Below, piece by piece: positions 8,099 through 20,633 of a DNA stretch of 64,000 nucleotides. The notes under the pieces are model-generated. The model saw only the letters and a list, made by a program, of their open reading frames with translations. It did no database searches and was not told the origin of the DNA. The translations under genes were made by a program, and so were the position numbers. Every line of letters starts with the position of its first letter. The first letter of the stretch is position 1. Source of the stretch: Acidobacteriota bacterium (lineage in GTDB: Bacteria; Acidobacteriota; Thermoanaerobaculia; Multivoradales; Multivoraceae); assembly GCA_003388555.1 (NCBI GenBank), contig QQVD01000058.1, forward strand, positions 103,667 to 167,666, given 5' to 3'.

Positions 8099-8141
8099 GG
8101 GGCCTGGGTCCGGTAGAGTCCAGGGTTTGCGACCAGGCCCC
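8099..8141 (+). terminator. Inverted repeat after the sigma/VWA operon
   Basis: GGGGCCTGG (8099-8107) and CCAGGCCCC (8133-8141) form a perfect 9-bp stem with a 25-nt loop, starting right after the VWA stop codon. No U-tract follows (GTGTGCGTCTTCTG), so termination is only plausible. Confidence 0.4.
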
Positions 8142-8235
8142 GTGTGCGTCTTCTGATCCCGCGGGGGCTGGTCCGTGACGCGCACGGGCGAAGACGCGCT
8201 CGACCCCCACGGACTTCCGAGGCCCTACCTCCTCC

Positions 8236-11200
8236 ATGAGCAACCGTTCGCAGCACCGAGCCACCGCCGACACGCTCTTCCTGGAGGCCGAGCGCCTCGC
8301 CTCGGAGACCTCGCTCTTCCCGGACCCGGCGCCGCGCTCGCGGCCGTCGACGATCGAGGGCCTGGTCTCCAGCGCCGACATCCGCAGGCGGCTGAGCAAC
8401 CTGCGCAAGCTGTCGGTCGACGAGTACGTGCGCCAGACCGTGGCGCCGGTGGAGGATCCCTCCCGCCCCAGCGTGCGAACGACGCTCAAGCGGCTCGGCT
8501 GGCGGGTCGAGCGTGAGCTCGAGTCGGGCCCCCTCTACGCCGCCGAGGCCATCCTCGAGACACGCGACCAGACCCGGCGCATCGGCCTGCTGGTCCAGGA
8601 CCGCAGCCAACGCAACGGCGCCTGGATGCCCGAGCACCACGAGGCGGCGGTGCGGGTGGTGCGCGATCTGGCGGTGCGCGCGATCCCCATCGTCACCTTC
8701 ATCGACACCCCCGGTGCCGACGCCGGCTCGGAGGCCAACCGCGGCAACCAGGCGCATTCGATCTCGCGGCTGATCGCGGAGATGGCCCAGATCCACGTGC
8801 CGACGGTCGGCGTCATCTTCGGCAACGGCTACTCCGGCGGCGCCATCCCCCTGGCCACCACGAACGTGCTGCTGTCGACCACCGACGGCGTCTTCAACAC
8901 CATCCAGCCGCGCGGTCTGGCCAACATCGCCCGCAAGTACAACCTGTCCTGGCAGGAGTGCGCCAAGGCGGTCGGCGTCTCGCCCTACGAGCTCTGGGAG
9001 CAGGGCTACCTCGACGGCATCATCGACTACTCGCCGAACGACGGCTCCGAGGGCCTGGAGAACCTCGAGCGCGCGATCCTCACCGCGATCGACGCCGTCG
9101 AGCAGCAGGCCGCCACCTTCCTGCGCGGCGAGCCGGGCATCTTCGACCACTACCGGCGCACCATCCAGCGCTTCCTCGAGCCGTCGGAGCGGCTGCGCAA
9201 GCAGCAGAGCGGGGGGCGCCTGTCGACGCTCGACACGCCGACCCAGCAGCCGAACATCTTCGGCGTCACCTACCGCTACCTGCGCTACCTCGGGCTGCGC
9301 AAGCGGGTGCGCTCGACCACCGTCGAGCGCTACGGCCGTCTCAGCGTCACCGAGATCCCCACCGGCGACCTCAACGAGCGCATCGAGCGCGAGAACCGCG
9401 CCGCCTTCGGCCGCTGGCTGGAGAACCCGCTGGCGATCAAGTACGACGACGCGCTGCAGGCGGCGTGGAAGAACTACACCACGGCGCGCGAGGCGCTGGC
9501 CAAGGATCGCAGCCGCTTCACTGCCTTCTTCCTCGGCTCGCGCGAGAGCAACTATCGCAAGGCGCTGAACGGCCTGGTTCTCGAGCTCGCATTCCACCTC
9601 TACAACGTGTGGAAGAGCGGCGCCAAGGACAACTTCCCGCTCCTGGTGGAGCATCTCGAGGAGATGCCGGCGTCGTCGCAGACGCTGCGCGATCCCACCG
9701 TGCTCGAGCTGTTGGCGCACCCCGAGATCCGTCAGCCCTTCGTGCGCGAGAGCCGCAACCTGATCCTCTTCGACGGCCTCTACGACCAGCTGATCCTCGA
9801 GCTGCGCTCGGTGGCCTTCGAGGCGATGCAGACCAACCGCATGTCGCAGGAGTCGGTCGAGGCGCTGCTCGAGCAGGCGATGAGCAAGGCGGCGCCGATC
9901 GCCGCGCGCAGTCCGGTCTGGAACGGTGAGGAGCCCGAGCCGCAGGATCTCATCGTGCAGATGCGGCGCTGGATCCCGCACCTGGTGCGCAACCGTCGCC
10001 GGGCGCAGCTGCTCAAGTCGGTGGCCGACTGGAAGAAGGCCGCCTTCCCCACCGTCAGCGAGCCGCTCTTCGCGCTGATCACCTTCTTCTTCGACCACCT
10101 GCTGCCGAGCTACTACTCGGCGCAGCGCGGCGGTCGCTACGACGGCCGCATCCGACCGCGCAACATCGGCATCAAGGACTTCTGGAGCCGTCTCGACCGG
10201 GCCTACAAGGACCTGCTGATCCAGGCGGTGCTGAACGACGTCAAGCGCCGCTCGGCGCTGACGCCGCAGGTGATCCTCGACACCTTCTTCAGCGACGTCG
10301 AGGAGCTCGACCGCACGATGATGACCGAGGACCCGGTGCGCTTCCCGGGCTTCCGCATCTCGATCGAGCAGGAGCTCGACCGCGGCGGCGTGCCCTGCGG
10401 CACCGTCTCGGCGCTGGCCAGCTTCGAGTCCGACGGCGAGAAGCGTCGGGTCGGCGTGCTGGTCTCCAACCTCGGCTTCCAGGCCGGGTCGTTCGACATG
10501 GCCAGCGGCGAGAAGTTCTGCAAGCTGCTGGTGCGCTGCGCGGCGCAGGGCCTGCCGGTGGTCTGCTTCATCAGCTCGGGCGGCATGCAGACCAAGGAGG
10601 GCGCCGGCTCGCTCTTCTCGATGGCGATCGTCAACGACCGCATCACCCGCTTCGTGCGCGACAACGACCTGCCGATCCTGATGTTCGGCTTCGGCGACTG
10701 CACCGGCGGCGCCCAGGCCTCGATGGTCACCCACCCACTGGTGCAGACCTACTACTTCTCGGGTACCTCGATGCCCTTCGCCGGCCAGATCGTGGTGCCG
10801 TCGCACCTGCCGTGCACGTCGACGCTGTCGAACTATCTGTCGCAGTCCGAAGGCGCCATGGCGGGTCTGGTGGCGCACCCGTTCGCCGACGATCTCGACC
10901 AGCGCCTCAGCGAGATCGACGAGGACATTCCCCTGCCCACCCTCGAGGTGCGCTCGGTGATCGCCGGCGTGCTCGCCGGCCGCGCGCCGGCCTCCGAGAG
11001 CGTCACCCCGCGGCCGCGTCGCCGCGCCCGCAAGATCTTTCGGCCCACCCGCCGCACCCTCATCCACGCCCGCGGCTGCACCGCCGTCAAGCTGGTGCGC
11101 GACGCCCAGAAGCGCGACGACGTCGAGATCGTGCTGGTGCAGTCCGACCCCGACATGGAGTCGGTGGCGGCGGCCAACCTGCGCTCGCGCGACACCCTGG

Positions 11201-12804
11201 TCTGCCTCGGTGGCTCGACCCCCGACGAGAGCTATCTCAACGCCCATTCGGTGATCCGCATCGCCGAGGCGGAGAGCTGCGACTCGCTGCACCCGGGCAT
11301 CGGCTTCCTCTCCGAGAACGCCTCGTTCGCCGATCTGTGCAACCAGCACGACCTCAACTTCATCGGCCCGCCGGTGCGCGCCATGGAGTGGATGGGCAAC
11401 AAGTCGAACGCGGTGCAGACCGCCCGCAAGCTCGGCGTCGCGGTGGTGCCGGGCAGCCACGGCGTCGTCACCACGCCGGAGGCGGCGCTGCGCATCGCTT
11501 CCGACATCGGCTATCCCGTGATGATCAAGGCGGTGCACGGCGGCGGCGGCCGCGGCATCCACCGCGTCGACGACGAGCGCTCGATGGCCGACGACTTCCT
11601 GCGCATGGCGGCCGAGGCGCAGAGCGCCTTCGGCAGCCGCGACCTCTACATCGAGAAATACATCGGCCGCTTCCGCCACGTCGAGATCCAGGTGCTGCGC
11701 GACCGCGAGGGCAACACCCGGGTGCTCGGCCTGCGCGACTGCAGCGTGCAGCGCAACCACCAGAAGCTGGTCGAGGAGTCCGGCTCGACCCTGCTCAGCC
11801 AGGCGCTGCGCGAGGAGGCTTTCCGCTCGGCGGCGGCGATCGCCGACGAGATCGGCTACGTCGGCGCCGGCACCGTGGAGTTCATCTTCGACCTCGAGGC
11901 CCAGGCGCTCTACTTCATGGAGATGAACACCCGGCTTCAGGTGGAGCATCCGGTGACCGAGGCGGTCACCGGCATCGGCATCGTCGCCGCCCAATTCGAG
12001 ATCGCCAGCGGCGGCTCGATCGCCGAGATGAAGCCATCGGAGAACGGCTTCGCCATCGAGGTGCGGGTCAACGCCGAGCGCATGGAGCGCGCCGTCGGCA
12101 AGGGCCGCGCCACAGGCGGCCTGCGCATCGTGCCGGCACCCGGCTCGGTGACCGCCTGCGAGTTCCCCACCGCCGACGACGTCGACGTGATCGCCTGCGT
12201 CAAGGAGGGCAGCGTCGTCTCGCCCTACTATGACAACCTCGTGGCCCAGGTCGTGGTGCACGCCAAGGACCGCATCTCCGCCATCGACCGCCTCGACGAG
12301 GTGCTCGGCCAGGTCCGCATCGAAGGCATCAGCACCAACATCGCGCTGATCCGCCGGGTGCTGCAGGACGACGAGTTCCGCAGCGGCGACCACGACACCG
12401 GCTACCTGCCGCGGCTGTTCCAGCGCATCGATCTCGACGCCCTGGTCGCCGAGGTCGAGGAGGCGAGCGGACGCAAGAAGGGCGGGCTCGACCGCTCGCA
12501 GATCGAGATCGAGGGCGGTCACGGCGAGCTCAAGGTGGTGGCGCCCCAGCAGGGCATCTACTACTCCGCTCCCGCTCCCGGCAAGCCCGACTTCATCCAG
12601 GTCGGCGACCGCGTCCGCAGCGGCGAGGTGCTCTGCCTGCTCGAGGCGATGAAGCTGTTCGAGGAGATCTCGCTCGGCACCTTCAACCGGGAAGGCGAGC
12701 TCTACCCGGAGGGCGTCGACTACGAGGTGGTGCGGATCAACCCCTCGAACGGCCAGCTGGTCAGCGAAGGCGACCTGCTCTTCGTGGTGCGCCCGGCGGC
12801 CTGA
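8236..12804 (+). CDS. Single-chain acyl-CoA carboxylase (CT-alpha, CT-beta, biotin carboxylase, biotinyl domain)
   Basis: 1,522 residues holding every part of a biotin-dependent acyl-CoA carboxylase, the class that makes malonyl-CoA from acetyl-CoA, CO2 and ATP. An AccA-like carboxyltransferase half lies at ~60-300 ('FIDTPGADAGSEANRG' near 155, 'GNGYSGGA' near 196). About 350 residues of unrecognised, apparently helical sequence follow (~330-690). The AccD-like half is at ~700-930 ('GSFDMASGEKF' near 747, 'SSGGMQTKEGAGSL' near 779), without the Cys4 zinc finger of AccD. Biotin carboxylase is at ~940-1390 ('GGGGRGIH' near 1101, 'QRNHQKLVEES', 'MNTRLQVEHPVTE' near 1230). The biotinyl domain ends the chain (EAMKLF, Lys ~1472). 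Eukaryotic ACC runs BC, BCCP, CT-beta, CT-alpha; here both the overall order and the two CT halves are swapped. Acetyl-CoA is the default substrate guess; propionyl- or longer acyl-CoA is not excluded. The ATG lacks a clear ribosome site. Confidence 0.92.
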   Translation: MSNRSQHRATADTLFLEAERLASETSLFPDPAPRSRPSTIEGLVSSADIRRRLSNLRKLSVDEYVRQTVAPVEDPSRPSVRTTLKRLGWRVERELESGPLYAAEAILETRDQTRRIGLLVQDRSQRNGAWMPEHHEAAVRVVRDLAVRAIPIVTFIDTPGADAGSEANRGNQAHSISRLIAEMAQIHVPTVGVIFGNGYSGGAIPLATTNVLLSTTDGVFNTIQPRGLANIARKYNLSWQECAKAVGVSPYELWEQGYLDGIIDYSPNDGSEGLENLERAILTAIDAVEQQAATFLRGEPGIFDHYRRTIQRFLEPSERLRKQQSGGRLSTLDTPTQQPNIFGVTYRYLRYLGLRKRVRSTTVERYGRLSVTEIPTGDLNERIERENRAAFGRWLENPLAIKYDDALQAAWKNYTTAREALAKDRSRFTAFFLGSRESNYRKALNGLVLELAFHLYNVWKSGAKDNFPLLVEHLEEMPASSQTLRDPTVLELLAHPEIRQPFVRESRNLILFDGLYDQLILELRSVAFEAMQTNRMSQESVEALLEQAMSKAAPIAARSPVWNGEEPEPQDLIVQMRRWIPHLVRNRRRAQLLKSVADWKKAAFPTVSEPLFALITFFFDHLLPSYYSAQRGGRYDGRIRPRNIGIKDFWSRLDRAYKDLLIQAVLNDVKRRSALTPQVILDTFFSDVEELDRTMMTEDPVRFPGFRISIEQELDRGGVPCGTVSALASFESDGEKRRVGVLVSNLGFQAGSFDMASGEKFCKLLVRCAAQGLPVVCFISSGGMQTKEGAGSLFSMAIVNDRITRFVRDNDLPILMFGFGDCTGGAQASMVTHPLVQTYYFSGTSMPFAGQIVVPSHLPCTSTLSNYLSQSEGAMAGLVAHPFADDLDQRLSEIDEDIPLPTLEVRSVIAGVLAGRAPASESVTPRPRRRARKIFRPTRRTLIHARGCTAVKLVRDAQKRDDVEIVLVQSDPDMESVAAANLRSRDTLVCLGGSTPDESYLNAHSVIRIAEAESCDSLHPGIGFLSENASFADLCNQHDLNFIGPPVRAMEWMGNKSNAVQTARKLGVAVVPGSHGVVTTPEAALRIASDIGYPVMIKAVHGGGGRGIHRVDDERSMADDFLRMAAEAQSAFGSRDLYIEKYIGRFRHVEIQVLRDREGNTRVLGLRDCSVQRNHQKLVEESGSTLLSQALREEAFRSAAAIADEIGYVGAGTVEFIFDLEAQALYFMEMNTRLQVEHPVTEAVTGIGIVAAQFEIASGGSIAEMKPSENGFAIEVRVNAERMERAVGKGRATGGLRIVPAPGSVTACEFPTADDVDVIACVKEGSVVSPYYDNLVAQVVVHAKDRISAIDRLDEVLGQVRIEGISTNIALIRRVLQDDEFRSGDHDTGYLPRLFQRIDLDALVAEVEEASGRKKGGLDRSQIEIEGGHGELKVVAPQQGIYYSAPAPGKPDFIQVGDRVRSGEVLCLLEAMKLFEEISLGTFNREGELYPEGVDYEVVRINPSNGQLVSEGDLLFVVRPAA

Positions 12805-12970
12805 ACCACTCCGTCCCAACCTCTGCAACCCCGGACTGGCGGGCTGCGTAGCTCAAGCGCGTACCGCCCGGAAGGATTCGACGATCGACGGCGATCGGAA
12901 CGGCACGTCGGCTCTGCAGCAGTGGAGTCGAGCTGGGTGGGAAGCGCACCGAGAAGCCGGGGGAACAGAC

Positions 12971-13462
12971 ATGACGCACGACGAAGACAGTCAGGAAACA
13001 CCCGTGGCGCCGAGCCGACCGACCGCTCAGCGCGAGGTGGTGAAGGGCCCGGTCGACCTCGAGGCGATCGCTCGGCGCCAGCGCGAGGGCTGGCGCATCC
13101 GCAGCATCGAGTGGGAGCGCGAGGGCGCGCCATCCAGGGTGCTGGCCAGGGCCGAGGTGCCCTACGGCCTGCGTCCCGTCGAAGGTTCCCTGGGCAAGGA
13201 GCTCGAGGACGACCCGGCGGAGATCGAGGTGCTGCTCGAGGCGCTCGTCGGCATCACCCAGGATCGCCCCCTGTCGGAGATCGCCGAGCGCCTCAACCAG
13301 CGCTTCTCCTACCAGCGCAACGGCTCGCCGTGGGACCAGGTGGCGCTCTTCGAGCTGCTGCCGCGCCTGATCGAGGTCGGTCCCGATCTGCTGTCCAGCG
13401 AACAGTGGGCCGCGTTCCGGAAGCAGCGCCGCGCCGGCGCCCTGCACAGCGTCGCCAGCTGA
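12971..13462 (+). CDS. Hypothetical protein downstream of the carboxylase
   Basis: 163 residues, acidic and largely helical by appearance, with no signal peptide or membrane segment; I do not recognise it. The first ~35 residues are polar and probably disordered. The centre has an amphipathic stretch 'DDPAEIEVLLEALVGITQD' followed by 'LSEIAERLNQRFSYQRNGSPW', which could be a small helix-turn-helix-like unit. The ATG has a good ribosome site (GGGGGA, 6 nt). It lies 166 bp after the carboxylase on the same strand and converges on the hydrolase gene 33 bp later. Confidence 0.65.
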   Translation: MTHDEDSQETPVAPSRPTAQREVVKGPVDLEAIARRQREGWRIRSIEWEREGAPSRVLARAEVPYGLRPVEGSLGKELEDDPAEIEVLLEALVGITQDRPLSEIAERLNQRFSYQRNGSPWDQVALFELLPRLIEVGPDLLSSEQWAAFRKQRRAGALHSVAS

Positions 13463-13495
13463 TCCGCCGATTCGATCGGACCTTCTGTCAGTCGC

Positions 13496-14401
13496 TCAGT
13501 CGGTCGGATCGGAAGGCAGGAAGCGCCCCAGCGCCTCGAGCACCGAGGCCGCCACTGCCTCGGGTCTCTCCATCGGTCCCAGGTGCCCGGCGCCCGGGAT
13601 CTCCTCGAAGCGCCCCCTGGCCAGCCTGCGGGCGATCTCCGGCGCCCACTCACCGGGGCCCGGATGCACCCGCGCGCCACGCGCCACGGTGACCGGGCAG
13701 CGCACCTCGCCCAGACGCTCGAAGGGGCCGTGCTCGCGCGACATGTCGTAGATCTCGGCCTCCCACTCGGGCCGGCACTTGAGCTCGATGTCGCCGTCGG
13801 GGCGGCTTCGGAACCCGTGCTCGACGTAGGCCCGCAGGGCCTGCGGAGTGAAGCGATCGAACGGCGGCTTGGAGGCGTAGTTGGCGATCGCCTCGGCGGG
13901 CGACTCGAACACCGCGCGGCGACGACGCGCCGCCTCGACCATGGCGTTGCTGCTCATCGTCGGCGGCAGGACGGTCGGCGGCACCACCGGCTCGTAGAGG
14001 TACAGCCCGTCGAAGGTGCCGGGACGGTTCTGCTCGGCGCGCAGCAGCGACGCGCCGCCCTTCGAGTGGCCGAAACCGAGCAGCGTGCCGCGCTCCTGGC
14101 GTAGGACTCCGGAGACCGCCAGCACGTCCTCGCCGAAGCGCGCCCACTCCATGGTCAGGCCGGGCGGGGTGATGCTGTCGCCGTGCGCCCGCAGGTCGAT
14201 CGCCACGACGCGGAATCCGGGCTCGCCGGTCAGCGCCGCGAGCGCCTCGATCATCGGCCGGTAGACCAGCGCGTGGAAGCCCGTGGCGTGCACCACCAGC
14301 AGGGTCGGCCCACGGCCGCCGAGCTCGTAGAGCGGCAGCCTGACCCCGTCGCTCGAGTCGAACCAGCGGACGGCCTGGAGCGGAGCGGAGGTGGGGGGCA
14401 T
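13496..14401 (-). CDS. Alpha/beta hydrolase
   Basis: 301 residues, no signal peptide. It shows the alpha/beta-hydrolase fold outline: 'LLVVHATGFHALVYRPMI' (oxyanion-hole region), 'VVAIDLRAHGDS', the nucleophile elbow 'GFGHSKGG' (Ser near residue 113) and a C-terminal 'GAGHLGPMERPE' with the catalytic His near 278. The usual acid position after the sixth strand reads 'VARGARVHPGPGEW' with no Asp, so the acid may come from elsewhere. The family covers esterases, haloperoxidase-like enzymes and C-C hydrolases; the substrate cannot be assigned. It converges on the hypothetical gene to its left and lies 62 bp downstream of the sulfatase-like gene. Confidence 0.85.
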   Translation of the reverse strand: MPPTSAPLQAVRWFDSSDGVRLPLYELGGRGPTLLVVHATGFHALVYRPMIEALAALTGEPGFRVVAIDLRAHGDSITPPGLTMEWARFGEDVLAVSGVLRQERGTLLGFGHSKGGASLLRAEQNRPGTFDGLYLYEPVVPPTVLPPTMSSNAMVEAARRRRAVFESPAEAIANYASKPPFDRFTPQALRAYVEHGFRSRPDGDIELKCRPEWEAEIYDMSREHGPFERLGEVRCPVTVARGARVHPGPGEWAPEIARRLARGRFEEIPGAGHLGPMERPEAVAASVLEALGRFLPSDPTD

Positions 14402-14463
14402 GCGCAGTGGGAGTGCTCGGGGACCTTTGGGGGCGACGCGGACGCGGCAGCGTATCGCAGCGG

Positions 14464-16467
14464 TCAGGGCAGCTCGTCGAAGCCGTAGCGATCGGCCTCG
14501 CGGTGGGCGCGCGGATGACGACAGGTGGAACCGTCGTCACAAAGCCAGTCGCCGTAGAGCCGCTCCGGCGTGCTGGAGAAGTCGGGGCCGCGCGACGCCC
14601 GCGAGGCGGCCAGCCAGCCCTGCAGGTCGTCCTCGGCGCCAGCCAGACGCGGATGACGCCGCTGCAGCTCGGCGAGGGTCAGGGCGCTGCGTTCACCCGG
14701 GTCGAGCTCGAGATCGAAGCCGAAGCTGACCGCCTGGCGCGGCCGTCGCACCAGCTTGACGCGCCCGTCGACGAGCCCGGAACAGGTCTCGGCGTGCAGG
14801 CAGCCGTAGTAGTGGCGGCCGGCGTCCGCCCTCTCGCCCACCGCGAGCAGGTCGCGACCGGGCAGGCGCTCGCCGCCGACAGCGTCTTGGCGCAGACCGA
14901 GCCTCCCGGCGAGCAGCGGCATCAGGTCGAGCACGCTGGCGAGGTCGCCGCGTCGCACGCCGGAGGGTACGCCGGGGCCGGCGAGCACCATCGGCACCCG
15001 CAGCGCCTCGTCGTAGAAGACGTTGTCGTGCTGCATCACCCCGTGCTCGCCGAAGCCCTCGCCGTGGTCCCCCACCGCGACCACGAGGGTGCTGGCGAGC
15101 AGACCTCTGAGCGCGAGCAGATCGAGCACGGCTCCGAGCATCCCGTCCTGCAGCTCGAGCAGCCGGGCGTGGCGCCAGTGGGCCGGCCGACGTCCCTCGG
15201 GGCGCAGCGCGAACGGCAGCTCGTAGGCGTGGTGCGGTCCCGAGGTGAGCAGCGTGGCGAAGAACGGCCGCCGCTCCTCCCCCGCATCGCGCTCGTCGAG
15301 CCAGGCTTCGAACCACTCCTCCAGCGAACGGTCGTCGGAGGCGAAGTAGCTCAGCCGCTCGCCGCCGATCTGCTCCCAGGCGGCGAACTCCCCGAAGCCG
15401 AAGTTGCGCACCAGCCGCGGACGCTGCTCGAAGCCGCCGAAAGCGGTCTGGGCGAAGACGGTTTCGTAGCCGGCGCGGCCGAGCACGTCAGCGAGGCAGT
15501 CGAGATCTCCCGCGGCGCTCGTCTCCCACAGGTCGACCTGCATGGCGGGATAACGCCCGCAGAGCAGCGCGAAGAGGGCCTTGGTGGTGTGCGGCAGCAC
15601 CGTGCGCACCTGCTCGAAGGAGACTCCGCGCGCCGCCAGTGCCCCGAGGTGCGGCGTCGGCGCAGGATGACTCGGTGACGGCGGCGGCGCGGTGGCGCCG
15701 AGGCTGGTGGCGCTCCAGCCGGTGCTTTCGAGCACGACCACCAGAAGGTTGGGAGGCGGGGGCTCACCGGCCCCGTCGATGGCTCGGCGCAGCGCCTCGA
15801 CGCTGCTCTCGTCGACCCAGCGCTCGGGCCAGCGCATCGCCTCGCCGCGCGCCGGTGCGGTGGCGCCGACGGTGCCGACCAGCTGCCAGAGACCGCTGCG
15901 GCCGAGCTCGGCATGCTCGAGGCGGGCCGGCTCGGGCAGCAGGCTGAGCGCCAGACCGGCGGACGAGAGGACGGCAGCCGCGAGCGCCGGCGGGCGCACG
16001 GCTCGCTCGCCCACCCGCCAGGCGCTCCAGCCGACGAGGCCGAGGACCGCCGCTGACGCCGCGACGGCGAGCAGCGCACCCGGCGAGACCAGATCGGCCA
16101 GCACCCGCGTCAGGTCGCCGCGGCGCCGGATGCCATCGACCAGGTCGCCCCAGGCAGCGTGCTCGCCCACCGTCACCAGGTAGGCGCTGGCGAGCAGCTG
16201 CAACGCCGCTGCCAGCGTCAGCGCCGGCAGCGCCAGCCACCGCCGCGAGCCGCTCCGCCGCCAGCTCGCCGCCGCCAGAGCCAGCAGCACCGCGGCGCCG
16301 AGCAGGTCTGGCGCCAGCAGACCGGCGCGCTGGCTCGCAGCGAGCTCCTCCGCCACCGGCCGCGTCCACTTGCTGCACGCCGCCACCGCGAGCGGCAGGC
16401 CGACGAGCACCAGCGGCTCCCACGACCCGCGTCGCGGTGACTCCGGGCTCGACGGCGCGGCGCTCAC
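14464..16467 (-). CDS. Membrane-bound sulfatase / LTA-synthase-like phosphotransferase
   Basis: 667 residues. The N-terminal ~200 carry about four to five hydrophobic helices. The rest is an alkaline-phosphatase-superfamily catalytic domain facing the periplasm: '[18 protein letters not shown]' (metal ligand Glu), '[15 protein letters not shown]' with the nucleophilic Thr near 293, and '[20 protein letters not shown]' with metal-binding Asp/His near 465. Thr rather than Cys/Ser-formylglycine points to phosphoglycerol or phosphoethanolamine transfer (LTA synthase/EptA type) rather than sulfate ester hydrolysis. Extra Cys near the C-terminus ([20 protein letters not shown]) may form disulfides. 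The start is GTG 16467, 13 nt after the peptidase stop, so probably in one transcript with it. Confidence 0.85.
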   Translation of the reverse strand: MSAAPSSPESPRRGSWEPLVLVGLPLAVAACSKWTRPVAEELAASQRAGLLAPDLLGAAVLLALAAASWRRSGSRRWLALPALTLAAALQLLASAYLVTVGEHAAWGDLVDGIRRRGDLTRVLADLVSPGALLAVAASAAVLGLVGWSAWRVGERAVRPPALAAAVLSSAGLALSLLPEPARLEHAELGRSGLWQLVGTVGATAPARGEAMRWPERWVDESSVEALRRAIDGAGEPPPPNLLVVVLESTGWSATSLGATAPPPSPSHPAPTPHLGALAARGVSFEQVRTVLPHTTKALFALLCGRYPAMQVDLWETSAAGDLDCLADVLGRAGYETVFAQTAFGGFEQRPRLVRNFGFGEFAAWEQIGGERLSYFASDDRSLEEWFEAWLDERDAGEERRPFFATLLTSGPHHAYELPFALRPEGRRPAHWRHARLLELQDGMLGAVLDLLALRGLLASTLVVAVGDHGEGFGEHGVMQHDNVFYDEALRVPMVLAGPGVPSGVRRGDLASVLDLMPLLAGRLGLRQDAVGGERLPGRDLLAVGERADAGRHYYGCLHAETCSGLVDGRVKLVRRPRQAVSFGFDLELDPGERSALTLAELQRRHPRLAGAEDDLQGWLAASRASRGPDFSSTPERLYGDWLCDDGSTCRHPRAHREADRYGFDELP

Positions 16468-16480
16468 GGAGGGCCGTCGA

Positions 16481-18559
<2,079 letters not shown>

Positions 18560-18701
18560 CGGGACGCTCCGTCGGCAGTTCGCGGTTGGCATGGTGGCCA
18601 GTGAGTTCTCTGGGTGCTCATGGGCGCCGGCGATCTTAGCCAAGCGCCCGCAGCTCCCCGCCGTCTCATACGTAGTCGACACGGCGAGGGGTTCGCCGCG
18701 C

Positions 18702-20597
18702 TCACTGCCTCGTCCAACGCAGCACCCGCAACGACAGATGCCTGGCGCCGACCAGCCGGACCTCGAGATCGGTCAGCGCCTGCTGCCGCCTGGTGCGGCA
18801 CACGATGCGCCGTCGGGTGGTGCGCAACGGCTCGCAGTCGAGCTCCTGCCCGCCCGCCGCCACGAGCTGGAGCACCGGCGGCATCCCCTCCGAGCGACCG
18901 ATCGCCACCTCGTAGCTGAAGGCGTCGGAGTCCCCAGACGAAGTTCCGGCGGAGCCGCCCCCGACCCACTCGGCCAGCTCGTTCGCCGGCAGCACCAGGG
19001 TGACCGGCTGGCCTCCGAGCTCTTCCGCCAACACCCGCCAGGCGCTCTCGGCGCCGCGCTCCCACGGCCGCACCTCGAGGCAGAGATCCGGCCCGCGCGA
19101 CCGCCACCAGGCGCCGTCGATGACCGTCGCGCCATCGCAGTCCGACGCGTCCGCGGCGCCGCGCCGCCAGAGCCGGGCGTCGGCGAGCCTGGCCGACCGC
19201 GTCCAGTCGTCGCGCTCGGCGAGAACCACCAGCACCCGCGGCGAGCGCGGGTCGAGGGTGCGACCCTGGGTGGCGAAGCCACGCAGCCGATCGTGCAGCG
19301 GCAACTCGCTGACCACGACGCGGCCGTCGAGCGCGCCGGGTCCGCCGAGCCGCTCCTCGAGCACCCGCTCGGCCACCTGCGCCGTCGTCGGCACCGCCTC
19401 ACGGTGGGCCAGGCGGGTGCTGTCGTGCGCTCTCTCCCCCAGGGCCGCGGCGAGCAGCAGCGCCGCCACGGTGGCCAGCGTGGCGTTGCCCGATCGCCAC
19501 GCCCGACGCGCCAGCTCGAGCCCCGCCCGCGACGCAAGGACCGCGACGAACGGCACCAGCGGCAGCCAGTTGTGCGGGCTCGGGTAGGCGGTGAGCGACG
19601 AGTAGAGCGCCACGTAGGCGAGTGGAAAGGCGACGACGAGGCCCCAGTCGCCCCGACGCGGCGAAGGGCGCAGGGCGAGGCCGAGCCCCGCCGCGGCCAG
19701 CAGGGCCCAGAAGAGTCCGAAGAAGTCCTCCGAGGCGAGGGAGGTCAGCGCGTGCAGCGGCATGTCGAGCCGGCTCGCCTCGGCCCGCTCGGCGCGTCCC
19801 TCGTAGTGCTGCGCTGTCTTCGCGAGGTCGCGCGGGTAGGCGCCCGGATCGAGCAGCACCGGCGGGTTGAGCAGCAGGATCGCAACGCCCCCAGCCGCCA
19901 GCGCGACGGCAAACGGGCGCAGCGCGGCCCGCCCGTCGAGTCGCCAGCGTCGCAACGACGCCAGCGCCAGCGGCAGCACCATCGGCGCCGCGTTCAGCTT
20001 TGCGCTGAGAGCGAGCGCGCCGAGCCCCCACGCGCCGACGAACCAGCGCGCGCCGCCGACACGCGCCAGCTTCACCGTCGCCCAGGCGGCGCCGGCGAGC
20101 AGCGAGGTAAGCACGATGTCGGGCTTGTAGAGGATCGACTGCCGCAGGTGCCACGGCACCACCCCAACCAGCCCCGCCGCGAGCAGACCGAGTGCGGGGC
20201 CGCCGAGCTCGCGCCCGAGCAGGAAGACGAAGAGCAGCCCGAGCACGCTCCACGCCACGGTGACGACGCGGGCGGTGCGGTAGCCGGCGGCGCCGAGCTC
20301 CCGCCGCGTCGGCGCCAGCTCGTCCCGCTCGGCGATACCGGTGCGCGACGCCGCCTCGAGCAGCACGAAGGTCGGGAAGTGGCCGAGGCCCGGGTAGTAG
20401 ACGTTCTGCGGCGAGGTCCAGCCGTCGGTCAGCGCCCTTGCCGTGTTCGCCACCAGGTAGCGCTCGTCCCAGAACCGCTTCGGGCCCGGGTTCGGCCACG
20501 CCGCCCACAGCCGCACCGCCGCCGAGATGGCGAGCAGCACGATCAGCACGGCCAGCGTCCAGCGACGCCGCGCAGGCCGAGGAGTCTCCATCTTCAT
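18702..20597 (-). CDS. GT39-family membrane glycosyltransferase (PMT/ArnT-like)
   Basis: 631 residues with about 10-12 hydrophobic helices through residue ~400, then a soluble C-terminal domain. The first periplasmic loop has '[15 protein letters not shown]', matching the Asp-Glu catalytic motif of lipid-phosphate-sugar-dependent glycosyltransferases (GT39/GT83), which move a sugar from polyprenyl phosphate to protein or lipid on the outer face of the inner membrane. '[20 protein letters not shown]' and '[11 protein letters not shown]' are further conserved-looking loops. It diverges from the SGNH gene with only 36 bp between start codons, so the two probably share a control region. The acceptor is unknown. 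Confidence 0.85.
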   Translation of the reverse strand: MKMETPRPARRRWTLAVLIVLLAISAAVRLWAAWPNPGPKRFWDERYLVANTARALTDGWTSPQNVYYPGLGHFPTFVLLEAASRTGIAERDELAPTRRELGAAGYRTARVVTVAWSVLGLLFVFLLGRELGGPALGLLAAGLVGVVPWHLRQSILYKPDIVLTSLLAGAAWATVKLARVGGARWFVGAWGLGALALSAKLNAAPMVLPLALASLRRWRLDGRAALRPFAVALAAGGVAILLLNPPVLLDPGAYPRDLAKTAQHYEGRAERAEASRLDMPLHALTSLASEDFFGLFWALLAAAGLGLALRPSPRRGDWGLVVAFPLAYVALYSSLTAYPSPHNWLPLVPFVAVLASRAGLELARRAWRSGNATLATVAALLLAAALGERAHDSTRLAHREAVPTTAQVAERVLEERLGGPGALDGRVVVSELPLHDRLRGFATQGRTLDPRSPRVLVVLAERDDWTRSARLADARLWRRGAADASDCDGATVIDGAWWRSRGPDLCLEVRPWERGAESAWRVLAEELGGQPVTLVLPANELAEWVGGGSAGTSSGDSDAFSYEVAIGRSEGMPPVLQLVAAGGQELDCEPLRTTRRRIVCRTRRQQALTDLEVRLVGARHLSLRVLRWTRQ

Positions 20598-20633
20598 CGC
20601 CGGGGGAGCCTAGCCGCTAGGCTTCGCCGCGAC

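Noticed and set aside
8059..12828. 1,589-codon open frame antisense to the carboxylase
   Set aside because: High GC and strong third-position bias of the sense gene create long stop-free antisense frames. The translation is His/Asp/Leu/Val-rich low complexity, while the sense frame has full carboxylase motifs.
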